From Phycisphaerales bacterium (GTDB lineage Bacteria; Planctomycetota; Phycisphaerae; Sedimentisphaerales; Anaerohalosphaeraceae): a stretch of 6,460 nucleotides of DNA. The position numbers and the translations under genes were made by a program. The notes under the pieces are model-generated. The model searched no databases, had not been told where the DNA came from, and saw only the letters and a list, made by a program, of their open reading frames with translations. The stretch covers positions 1 through 6,460 of the forward strand of contig DSDH01000487.1 in assembly GCA_011055475.1 (NCBI GenBank), written 5' to 3'. Below are positions 1 through 5,810 of this stretch, piece by piece (position 1 is the first letter of the stretch; each line of letters begins with the position of its first letter).

Positions 1-111
1 ATCCAGTACGTCATGAACAGGCTCAACGATCGACCAAGGAAATGCCTTGGCATGAAAACACCCAATCAGGTATTTTTCGGAATCAACCCACCCGTTGCAC
101 TAGTGAGTTGA
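1..111 (+). CDS. IS30-family transposase, C-terminal end (partial)
   Basis: Frame 1 is open from the window edge to a TGA at 109-111 and gives 36 residues. They include NRLNDRPRKCLGMKTPNQVF and then FGINPPVALVS. The pattern LN.RPRK.LG.KTP..VF ending in VAL is the characteristic C-terminus of IS30-family DDE transposases, just after the last catalytic region. Only the tail lies in the window, so completeness of the element cannot be judged. I could not define its right terminal inverted repeat with confidence; it should lie within a few tens of bases of the stop. The fragment shows that an insertion sequence borders the molybdenum operon on its distal side. Confidence 0.85.
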   Translation: MQYVMNRLNDRPRKCLGMKTPNQVFFGINPPVALVS

Positions 112-134
112 ATCCGCGTCCAAACTCAACCCGC

Positions 135-302
135 ATGTGGCGCATTAACCCACTCGGAATTCAAAAGAGCCTGAAAACATCGGGCATCGGACGCAATGAT
201 CCCTGCCCTTGCGGCAGCGGCAAAAAATTCAAGTACTGCTGTCTGGGCAAGGAGAACAGCACGGCATCCAGCCATGGCGCGGCGGGCATGTCCGAATCCT
301 AA
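135..302 (+). pseudogene. SEC-C motif protein remnant
   Basis: A plus-strand frame ending in TAA at 300-302 encodes IGRNDPCPCGSGKKFKYCCL near its C-terminus. This is a full SEC-C motif (CxCxxxxxxxxCC), a zinc-binding tail found at the end of SecA and of many small or multidomain proteins such as the YchJ and UPF0149 groups. The frame stays open back to the window edge but overlaps the IS30 transposase there, so that part is not real. An in-frame ATG at 135 has no recognisable ribosome binding site. I read it as the 3' remnant of a longer gene whose front was lost when the IS30 element inserted. A genuine 55-residue protein is possible but less likely. The tail after the motif, ENSTASSHGAAGMSES, is low-complexity. 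Confidence 0.55.
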
Positions 303-350
303 CGCGGTGGCCCGGGCGGTGATGAGGCTGGGGCGCAAGCCGTATCAATT

Positions 351-374
351 ATCAATGGGGTCAGTGTCATTGAT
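351..374. repeat. 7-bp inverted repeat, possible REP/RAYT element end
   Basis: ATCAATG at 351-357 is matched by its exact reverse complement CATTGAT at 368-374 across a 10-base spacer that contains GGGTCAGTGT. The GGGGTCAG core beside a short palindrome resembles, from memory, the ends of REP-associated tyrosine transposase (IS200-like) elements in proteobacteria. It lies just beyond the stop of the truncated last gene of the operon, and so may mark the element that cut it. It could also act as a weak hairpin at the operon's 3' end; no T-tract follows on the minus strand. Confidence 0.3.
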
Positions 375-539
375 CTAGCGCTGTTTGGGTGAATTCACTG
401 CGCTGGCGGAGAAGACCTGGCGCATCCGCTGCGGCGCCGGCGGCGTGCCGAAGACGTAAAGGCCGTTGGCAGGTCTGGCCATCGCAGGCCGCATAAGCAG
501 GAGGGCCGCTAAGGCAAGCAGGAAATCGCGGCGGTTCAT
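375..539 (-). pseudogene. Truncated Tat-signal protein, probably the N-terminus of an ABC substrate-binding protein
   Basis: ATG at 539 overlaps the TGA of the upstream permease gene as ATGA, and AAGGGG lies 10 bases upstream, so this is a real translational start. The product is only 54 residues. MNRRDFLLALAALLLM is a plausible twin-arginine signal (RR at 3-4, hydrophobic run, PAMA before a likely cleavage). The mature sequence then begins GLYVFGTPPAPQRMRQVFSAS. A twin-arginine leader followed by an R..RVF.A-like strand is reminiscent of periplasmic class III binding proteins of the iron-siderophore/cobalamin type, which have 300 or more residues. The homology appears to stop near residue 45; the last residues, AVNSPKQR, look like foreign sequence running into the repeat at 351-374. 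I infer truncation by a mobile-element junction. The native substrate cannot be told. Confidence 0.5.
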
Positions 540-1372
540 GGCTGTTTGTCCCCTTGGGCATGTCGAAAGACCTTGACGGCGGAGACGAGCAGAATCACCC
601 CGAGACCGGCCAGCAGCAGGCGGGAGGGCACGACGCCCAGCATGAGGCCGCCGATGCCGGCGCCGACGATGGAGCCCAGGGCCATCCAAATCAGCAGCGC
701 CCGCTCCTGGCCGAGGATGACGAAGGCGTCCGACTGGCTGTAGCGGGTGAAGCCGACGATCATGGTGGGCAGGCTCACCATCAGCGACAAGCTGCCGGCA
801 AGCTTGACATCGACGCCGTAGAGCAGGATCAGCGTGGGAATGAGCAGCTCGCCGCCGGCGACGCCCAAAAGCGCCGCCACCATGCCGATGCCCAGGCCGG
901 CCACAAAGCCGGCGATCCAGCGCCCTACCCCCGCCTCGATGATCGCCCGGCCCGCGCCTTCGCCGTGGCCGAACGCGGCCTCGGCCAGGATGACCAGGGA
1001 CAGACCGATGAGCAGGATCAGGATGACGCGATCGAGCCACTGTCGCGACATGCGCATGGCGTGCCCCGCTGCCCACCAGGCGCCGATCAGGCTGCCGGCC
1101 AGCAGGTTGACGGCGATATCCACATGCGGCCAGAGCGTATCGAATGGAATGGCGCCGGCGCGGAACAACAGGGCGAAGGCCACCACCACCAGGCTCAAGG
1201 CCTTATTGAGGATCAGCGCTTCGAGCGTCGCCAGCTTGAAATGGCCCACCAGTACCGGCAGGCGAAACTCGGCCCCGCCGAGGCCGATGAGCCCGCCCAG
1301 ACTGCCGATGACGGCGCCCCAGGCGAAGCCGGCGCGGCCGCGTGCTGTCCCATTCGGTGTGGCTGCCGTCAT
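536..1372 (-). CDS. TauE/SafE-family membrane permease
   Basis: A 278-residue, strongly hydrophobic protein with the two-fold repeat typical of the TauE/SafE (sulfite exporter, DUF81) family. The first repeat has GGLIGLGGAEFRLPVL at about 26-41 and the second has ALLGVAGGELLIPTLIL at about 167-183. About eight membrane segments are plausible, with a central loop near residues 133-145. Length is normal for the family. Family members move sulfite, sulfoacetate, sulfonates or related anions; substrate cannot be read from sequence. The start ATG overlaps the ModC stop as ATGA, with AAGG just upstream, and its own stop overlaps the next gene by 4 bases, so it belongs to the operon. In this setting it may carry an oxyanion related to molybdate, for example sulfate or sulfite. 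That is inference from position. Confidence 0.85.
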   Translation of the reverse strand: MTAATPNGTARGRAGFAWGAVIGSLGGLIGLGGAEFRLPVLVGHFKLATLEALILNKALSLVVVAFALLFRAGAIPFDTLWPHVDIAVNLLAGSLIGAWWAAGHAMRMSRQWLDRVILILLIGLSLVILAEAAFGHGEGAGRAIIEAGVGRWIAGFVAGLGIGMVAALLGVAGGELLIPTLILLYGVDVKLAGSLSLMVSLPTMIVGFTRYSQSDAFVILGQERALLIWMALGSIVGAGIGGLMLGVVPSRLLLAGLGVILLVSAVKVFRHAQGDKQP

Positions 1373-2451
1373 GGCGCCTTCACCCAGAACATGTGCGCCT
1401 CGGGCAAGCCGACGCGGACACCGCTTTGCCCATCGCGCAGCCCGAAATGCTGCACCGTGCGCCAGGGCACGGCCACCTCGATGACGGGTGCATCCGGGCC
1501 GGGCTGGAGATGGATCTCGGCCTCCGAGCCCAGGTCGACGATCTGCACGGTGCCGGTCAACACCTGCTCGCTGGGCGGCGGCGGCGGGTGCGCCGCATCA
1601 CGCAGGGTCACGTCCTCGCGCCGGATACCCAGGACCACGGCGCACCCCTCCGGGGCATCGCCCGGCAAGCGAAAGCGCGCGTTGAGGACAGGACAGTCGG
1701 CCTCGATCCAGCCCTCCGCAGACCGGGCCACCGTGGCCGGAAACAGGTTCTTGAGGCCCAGGAAGTGGGCCACGGCCAGGCTTGCTGGGCGGCGGTAGAC
1801 TTCGACCTTGGACCCGCTTTGCTCCTGGCGCCCCTCGATGAGCACGGTGATGTGCTCGGCGAGAAAATAGGCCTCGGTGAGATCATGGGTCACCAGCATC
1901 ACGGTGAGCCCACGCTCCCGCTGCAGGTCTTTCACCAGCCACCACATTTCACGGCGCAGACTTTCGTTCAGCGCCGTGAAGGGCTCGTCCAGCAGCACTA
2001 GGCGCGGATCAGCGGTCAGTGCGCGCACCAGGGCAACACGCTGACGCTCGCCGCCGGAGAGCGTCGCGATGGGGCGGGAAAGCAGCGCGCCGAGACCGGT
2101 GATATCCACCAGCCGGTCCAGCAGCGGCCGGTACTCGGCCTCGGGCACGCGCCGGGCGCGGGCACTGTAGGCGAGATTGTCGGCCACCGAAAGGTGCGGG
2201 AACAGCCCCAGTTGCTGCGGCACATAGCCGAGGCGACGGTGTTCGATGGGCCAATGGGTGATATCGTCGTTGGCGAGCCGTACCCTGCCCGCCATCACCG
2301 GCCGGGTACCGAGCACGGCACCCAGCAGGGTGCTCTTGCCCGAACCGGAAGGACCCAGCACAGCATGGCATTCGCCTGCGGCGATGCCGAGTTGAATATC
2401 GGTGAGCCGAAAGCCGCCGGCCTGGGCGGTGAGGTTCGCTATCTCAAGCAT
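1369..2451 (-). CDS. modC: Molybdate/tungstate ABC transporter ATP-binding protein
   Basis: The 360-residue ATPase energises import of the oxyanion captured by the binding protein encoded upstream. It has Walker A GPSGSGKST (33-41), a Q-loop at PQQ (78-80), ABC signature LSGGERQ (131-137), Walker B LVLLDEP (151-157) and the switch His in VTHD (H189). The D-loop reads TALN instead of the usual SALD. A C-terminal regulatory region from about 235 to 357 is interrupted by a proline run (289-293) and resembles the TOBE fold of ModC and other importer ATPases. I chose ATG 2451 over an upstream in-frame ATG at 2484: MLEIANLT matches the family start, GGGGAG lies 8 bases before it, and it overlaps the permease stop by 8 bases. 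Sulfate or putrescine specificity is less likely given the neighbours. Confidence 0.88.
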   Translation of the reverse strand: MLEIANLTAQAGGFRLTDIQLGIAAGECHAVLGPSGSGKSTLLGAVLGTRPVMAGRVRLANDDITHWPIEHRRLGYVPQQLGLFPHLSVADNLAYSARARRVPEAEYRPLLDRLVDITGLGALLSRPIATLSGGERQRVALVRALTADPRLVLLDEPFTALNESLRREMWWLVKDLQRERGLTVMLVTHDLTEAYFLAEHITVLIEGRQEQSGSKVEVYRRPASLAVAHFLGLKNLFPATVARSAEGWIEADCPVLNARFRLPGDAPEGCAVVLGIRREDVTLRDAAHPPPPPSEQVLTGTVQIVDLGSEAEIHLQPGPDAPVIEVAVPWRTVQHFGLRDGQSGVRVGLPEAHMFWVKAP

Positions 2452-3238
2452 GCGCCGATCTCCCCAGCAGACGCCGGGCGGCATACAGGGCGGAAAGCCC
2501 GATGACCACCAGGATCAGGATCAGTGCCACGGTGCCTTCGATATCGGCGTTGGACAGGCGCATGAAAATGGCGATGGGCAGGGTCTCGGTGCGCATAGCC
2601 ATGGAACCGGCCACCATCAGTGTGGCGCCGAACTCACCCAGCGCCTTGGCCCAGGTGAGGATCAGGGCGGCAATCAGGCCGTTCTTCGCCAGCGGCAGCG
2701 TGACGGTAAAAAAACTGTGGCGCGAACCGGCCCCAAGCGTGCGGGCGACGGTCTCCAACTCCACCGGCACCTCGTCGAAGGCGGCTTTCAGCATGCGCAC
2801 CGACAGACCCAGGATGGTGACGAACTGGGCCAACACGATGCCGGAGAAAGTGAAAACGAAATAGATCGTGTTCTCCTGAAGCCACTCGCCCAGCGGATTA
2901 TTGAAGAAGATCAGGATGATGGCGCCCAGCGCGGCGGGCGAGACGATGATGGGGAATTCCAGCACCGTCTCGGCGGCTTGCTTGCCGATGAAGTCGTAGC
3001 GCGACAGCGCGTAGGCGGCGGGAATGGCCAGCGTCATGGCCAGGCCCGTGGCCACCGTGGCCGCCATCAGCGACAACTGCACGGAAAAGAAGCTGCGCTC
3101 GGAAAAGAGCGTCCGGTTCAGCACCTCGCCATCGAGAAACCAGGCGAGCGAGACGATCAGTCCGGCGTAGAAGGCCAGCACCGCCAAGGCCGCGGCGATG
3201 CTGGCCCGAAACCCTCGTGGGCCGGGCCGGCGGCTCAC
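2444..3238 (-). CDS. modB: Molybdate/tungstate ABC transporter permease
   Basis: This 264-residue inner-membrane subunit has five or six membrane spans, the first at about 12-34. Its cytoplasmic EAA loop, ETVARTLGAGSRHSFFTVTL at 162-181 followed by PLAKNG, is the ModC docking site and closely follows the ModB/CysT pattern. A GTG start at 3238 is chosen because it overlaps the ModA stop as GTGA, has AAGAAGG upstream, and yields a short positive N-terminus (SRRPGPRGFR) before the first span. The in-frame ATG at 3286 would add 16 polar residues lying inside the binding-protein gene. Length is slightly above that of E. coli ModB (about 229). The next gene's ATG overlaps its last codons, consistent with coupled translation of permease and ATPase. 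Confidence 0.88.
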   Translation of the reverse strand: MSRRPGPRGFRASIAAALAVLAFYAGLIVSLAWFLDGEVLNRTLFSERSFFSVQLSLMAATVATGLAMTLAIPAAYALSRYDFIGKQAAETVLEFPIIVSPAALGAIILIFFNNPLGEWLQENTIYFVFTFSGIVLAQFVTILGLSVRMLKAAFDEVPVELETVARTLGAGSRHSFFTVTLPLAKNGLIAALILTWAKALGEFGATLMVAGSMAMRTETLPIAIFMRLSNADIEGTVALILILVVIGLSALYAARRLLGRSAHA

Positions 3239-4119
3239 TGCTTGACGACCTTCTTCGGATTCACGGTGTCGCGCAGGTTGATCCACTCCTTGGGCACCAC
3301 GTATTCACCGCCCACGGGCTTGACAGCGCCGAGCCACTTGAAGGCGGCCTCCGGATCGGCAAAGTAGCTGTACTTGGCGTAGATCGCTTGACCCTCCTCG
3401 CCGACGACGAAGTCGATGAACCGCTGGGCGAGCTCGGGCTGCTTGCTGAACTTGCTGATGGCGATGGGGATGTAGCCGATGCGCGGAATCTGGCTGGCAG
3501 GCAGCGGGATGGTCTCGATGCGTTCCGGATCCCAGTACTGGAACACGCGCCAGCCGACCACCGCGTCGGCCAGTTTCAGCGAGATGGCCGTGGCGGTCTG
3601 CTCGCAGGAACCGGTGTAGTTCTTGATGTTCGCCTTGAGCTGCTCACGTTCTTCGGGGGTGAGTTGATCCTCGAAGATTTCCACCGCGTAGGCGCCAACG
3701 CAGACACCCTCCGGGTTGGCGATGGCCACGCGCAGGCCCGGTTTCAACAGGTCCTTGAGGCCCTGGATGTTGTGCGGATTGCCCTTTTGCACGTTGATCG
3801 CCGGCACGGCGTAAACGATGACCTTTTCCGTCTCCGGCAGCACATCGCCCTCGCGCTTGGCGATTTCCATGTAGTCGGAAGAACCGGGGAAGTAGAGGTC
3901 GCCCTGCTTGGAAAGCTTCATCTGCGACAACACGATGCCCGAGCCGCCGAACACCACATCGACCTTGACGCCGGTCTTCTGCTCGAAGGCCTTGGCCGCC
4001 TCGGTGGTGGGCGGCACGGTGGCGGCGCCAGCGTAGATCAGCAGGCTGTCGGCGGCCTGGGCGAGCTGCATGCCGCAGGCCATGGCCAGGGCGGCCAGGG
4101 AAGAGGTGATTTTTTTCAT
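3235..4119 (-). CDS. modA: Periplasmic molybdate/tungstate-binding protein (ModA/WtpA type)
   Basis: A 294-residue exported protein that should capture molybdate or tungstate for the permease encoded next. The signal peptide is MKK plus a hydrophobic stretch ending AQA (20-22), a signal peptidase I site. Mature motifs typical of the type II binding-protein fold follow: LLIYAGAATVPPTTEAAKAF (26-45), VVFGGSGIVLSQMKLSKQGD (55-74), a P-E-G-V-C-V-G-A-Y segment (136-144) corresponding to the ModA hinge motif P..P.G.YA, and LADAVVGW (183-190). It resembles the ModA/WtpA-like proteins of bacteria and archaea more than E. coli ModA. The mature protein holds only two cysteines, C140 and C172. The start is supported by AAGGAG at 4126-4131. 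Its stop overlaps the permease GTG. Oxyanion choice between Mo and W is not resolved. Confidence 0.88.
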   Translation of the reverse strand: MKKITSSLAALAMACGMQLAQAADSLLIYAGAATVPPTTEAAKAFEQKTGVKVDVVFGGSGIVLSQMKLSKQGDLYFPGSSDYMEIAKREGDVLPETEKVIVYAVPAINVQKGNPHNIQGLKDLLKPGLRVAIANPEGVCVGAYAVEIFEDQLTPEEREQLKANIKNYTGSCEQTATAISLKLADAVVGWRVFQYWDPERIETIPLPASQIPRIGYIPIAISKFSKQPELAQRFIDFVVGEEGQAIYAKYSYFADPEAAFKWLGAVKPVGGEYVVPKEWINLRDTVNPKKVVKQ

Positions 4120-4125
4120 TAATGG

Positions 4126-4131
4126 CTCCTT
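4126..4131 (-). promoter_or_regulatory. Strong Shine-Dalgarno site of modA
   Basis: On the minus strand AAGGAG precedes the ATG at 4119 by six bases (CCATTA). It is the best ribosome binding site in the operon, sitting in the only real gap between its genes (48 bases, 4120-4167). This fits high expression of the periplasmic binding protein relative to the other components. Confidence 0.7.
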
Positions 4132-4167
4132 CAGAATGAACGTGGAAATACAGTGTCGGAAAATTCG

Positions 4168-5556
4168 TTACGGGCGCTGGTGTGCATGGTTGGTCTCCTG
4201 TGTGGAAGTTGAGGGAAAATGCCCCGCCCCGAATGACGGGCAAGCGGTGTGCAACGCGGGGCTGAAACAGGCGGCATGGCTCTCGCACTCGCCGCAGCCG
4301 GGGGGACTCAGGTCGGGGATGCCGACCCGCTCCCCCAGTGCCAGGAAGAGGAAGCGCTTCCATTTCAGGTCCCGCGTGTTGCGCGCGGCGAGCGCGGGAA
4401 AACACAGCCCCAGCAGGCGGCTCACCTCCAGCCGGCCGGAAAGCCCCAGATCCTGCCACAGATGGCGATGACCGAACCCGGCTGCGGCCACGGCATGGGC
4501 CAGCCAGCGGGCGGGCCGTTCCGCCAGACCCGGCGCCCGGTGCGCGAGCAGGAGTTGCGTCAGCGGCGCGAACAGCGGCGGTGTCTGACTGGCGCACAGG
4601 AGATGGGCGTCAGGCCCCCATTCGGGTTGCGCCGCGACGGGAATATCGGCCGCGAGGGCGCGCAGCTCGCGCCGGTCGAACCCCAGGGTGGCGGCGAACA
4701 GCGGCATCTCGCCACTCTGGGCGTTGCGCAGCACGCCGGCGATGGCGGCGAGCGCCAGTGGCGGCAGGCCGCCGCGTTGCAGGATCGCCCCGATCACGCC
4801 TTGCGCAATACGCGCCGGACGCTCCGCCAGGCCGGTGAAGCGGGCGCCTTCAGGCACCACCTCGATGCACTTGGCGCCCGCCGCGACGAACACTCCGTCG
4901 TGCACCAGGCCGCGCAGGCGGCCGCTCCTGGGAGCGGCGACGGGGGTATCCCCGATGTGGGCGACAGTCTGCCCCTGGCACACCGCTTCGCCGATGTTCA
5001 GGGCCGTGCGGAACAGTCCTGCCACTGGCGCGTAGACGTAGCGCTCGCGCCCCCAGCCACCCACGGGCCGGGGCTCGCCGGTCAGGGCCCGGGTCGGGCC
5101 GGCTTCCACCACCCGCCCCAGGTCCTCGCCCCAGCCCGTCTCCACCGCCAGATCGCAATTTTCGCCGGCGGCGAAGTTGGGGCCCAGGCCGATGACCAGG
5201 GGCGCCAGCCCGCGCTGGCCCTCCGGCATGGCGCGTTTTCTCATGCGGGCATCCACCAGCACCTCGGGTTGGAGCGCGGAGAGCAGTGCCTCCAGCGGCT
5301 GGGCGCAGCAGGCGATATCACGGGCGCCGTCGCGCAGCCAGCCGGCGGCATCCTCCACCCGGCGACAGCGCATGCCCTCGAAGTGCGCCGTGCCGTCGAA
5401 GGCGGCGTCGGCGAATGACTGGCCGCGCCGGGTGACGGCGGGCTGCAAAGCCTCTGCGAGCAGCACCGCGTAGCCGGCCTCGGCCAGCTTGAGCGCCACC
5501 GCCGAGGCGACATCGTTGATGCCGCGCACGACGGCAAAGGGACGGAATTTGTTCAT
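4168..5556 (-). CDS. Fusion of EF2563/YqeB-type Mo-hydroxylase accessory domain and NifQ-like domain
   Basis: First gene of the operon, 462 residues, with two recognisable halves. Residues 1 to about 262 match the EF2563/YqeB family of (selenium-dependent) molybdenum-hydroxylase accessory proteins: a Rossmann-like start FAVVRGINDVASAVALKL (family usually RG.GD; here RGIND), VIGLGPNFAAGENCDLAVET (121-140), GGWGRERYVYAPVAG (166-180) and a biotinyl/lipoyl-like segment to about 235. Residues about 265-431 match NifQ, the iron-sulfur protein that delivers Mo for FeMo-cofactor: LLLAHRAP (335-342), HLWQDLGLSGRLEVSRLL (365-382), FPALAARNTRDLKWKRFLF (386-404), then a cysteine cluster C421, C424, C430. 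The first Cys of the NifQ C-x4-C-x2-C-x5-C motif is Leu416; an extra C439 follows. The NifQ-specific block is very convincing. No good Shine-Dalgarno precedes the ATG. Role inferred: cytoplasmic Mo chaperone receiving metal from ModABC. Confidence 0.85.
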   Translation of the reverse strand: MNKFRPFAVVRGINDVASAVALKLAEAGYAVLLAEALQPAVTRRGQSFADAAFDGTAHFEGMRCRRVEDAAGWLRDGARDIACCAQPLEALLSALQPEVLVDARMRKRAMPEGQRGLAPLVIGLGPNFAAGENCDLAVETGWGEDLGRVVEAGPTRALTGEPRPVGGWGRERYVYAPVAGLFRTALNIGEAVCQGQTVAHIGDTPVAAPRSGRLRGLVHDGVFVAAGAKCIEVVPEGARFTGLAERPARIAQGVIGAILQRGGLPPLALAAIAGVLRNAQSGEMPLFAATLGFDRRELRALAADIPVAAQPEWGPDAHLLCASQTPPLFAPLTQLLLAHRAPGLAERPARWLAHAVAAAGFGHRHLWQDLGLSGRLEVSRLLGLCFPALAARNTRDLKWKRFLFLALGERVGIPDLSPPGCGECESHAACFSPALHTACPSFGAGHFPSTSTQETNHAHQRP

Positions 5557-5588
5557 CAGAAGCAGTAATCCAGGTTAGTGAACCCCAT
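5556..5588 (-). other. Possible 10-residue leader ORF coupled to the fusion gene
   Basis: ATG at 5588 opens a 10-codon frame (MGFTNLDYCF) whose TGA overlaps the ATG of the fusion gene as TGATG. The fusion gene has no convincing Shine-Dalgarno of its own, so re-initiation after a leader frame is one way it could be translated. The same frame stays open upstream to the operator region without another ATG. The short frame also lacks a clear ribosome binding site, so this is tentative. Confidence 0.2.
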
Positions 5589-5660
5589 GCGCCCGGCGGC
5601 GGAAAAACCGGCATCAGGCTCGCAGCTCTTGCTCCCCTTCTTTCCGGCGATCCCGAAAAC

Positions 5661-5694
5661 GCATACGCTATGTCTAATTTGACATAGCGTATGC
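5661..5694. promoter_or_regulatory. Predicted ModE-type operator (Mo-box)
   Basis: A perfect 14-bp inverted repeat: GCATACGCTATGTC (5661-5674), spacer TAATTT, GACATAGCGTATGC (5681-5694). The inner core CGCTAT ... ATAGCG with 12 bases between the half-sites has the layout of ModE binding sites; the E. coli modA operator, as I remember it, has CGTTAT-N12-ATAACG. It overlaps the -10 box and the expected transcription start of the operon, where a bound repressor would block RNA polymerase. A ModE-type gene lies immediately upstream. Binding itself is inferred. Confidence 0.75.
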
Positions 5695-5720
5695 TAACGC
5701 ACCGCACCGCCGTTTGACAA
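5691..5720 (-). promoter_or_regulatory. Sigma70-like promoter of the molybdenum operon
   Basis: On the minus strand TTGTCA (5720-5715, five of six consensus bases) and TAGCAT (5696-5691, four of six) are 18 bases apart. This would start transcription near 5684, inside the palindrome, about 130 bases before the fusion gene. The position relative to the operator supports the assignment; the boxes alone would be only moderate evidence. Confidence 0.5.
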
Positions 5721-5770
5721 GTACGCCGTTGGAGTTACGTCTTTGGGGTTATCGCAAACGGCTCCCAGCC

Positions 5771-5796
5771 CGTCCGGCAGCCAACGCTGCCTGACG
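5771..5796 (-). terminator. Hairpin after the modE-like gene, terminator-like without U-tract
   Basis: CGTC (5771-5774) and GGCAGC (5776-5781) pair with GCTGCC (5786-5791) and GACG (5793-5796) around a 4-base loop, with one internal mismatch. It starts 15 bases beyond the stop of the modE-like gene and lies before the operon promoter. No run of U follows on the minus strand, so a classic intrinsic terminator is not supported; attenuation or mRNA 3'-end protection is possible. Confidence 0.3.
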
Positions 5797-5810
5797 CAAG
5801 CCGACAGGGC

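Noticed and set aside
105..127. Hairpin GAGTT/AACTC just after the IS30 transposase stop
   Set aside because: Five pairs across a 13-base loop is expected by chance and does not define the element's terminal repeat.
554..1798. Long plus-strand open frame of 414 codons, and similar ones at 2402-3367, 3217-4122 and 4249-5418
   Set aside because: They lie antisense to genes with clear family motifs, have Gln/Gly/Asp/His-rich low-complexity products, and arise from GC-rich codon bias.
3235..4119. Lipoprotein signal in the binding protein (LAMAC at residues 11-15)
   Set aside because: The residue at -3 is Ala and the Cys is too early; a signal peptidase I site after AQA at 20-22 fits better.
5557..5690. 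Moco riboswitch in the operon leader
   Set aside because: Such RNAs occur before Mo genes, but I could not identify the conserved core; a covariance search with the Moco RNA family model would settle it.
5714..5719. Perfect TTGACA on the plus strand
   Set aside because: No acceptable -10 box lies 16-18 bases downstream and no plus-strand gene follows.
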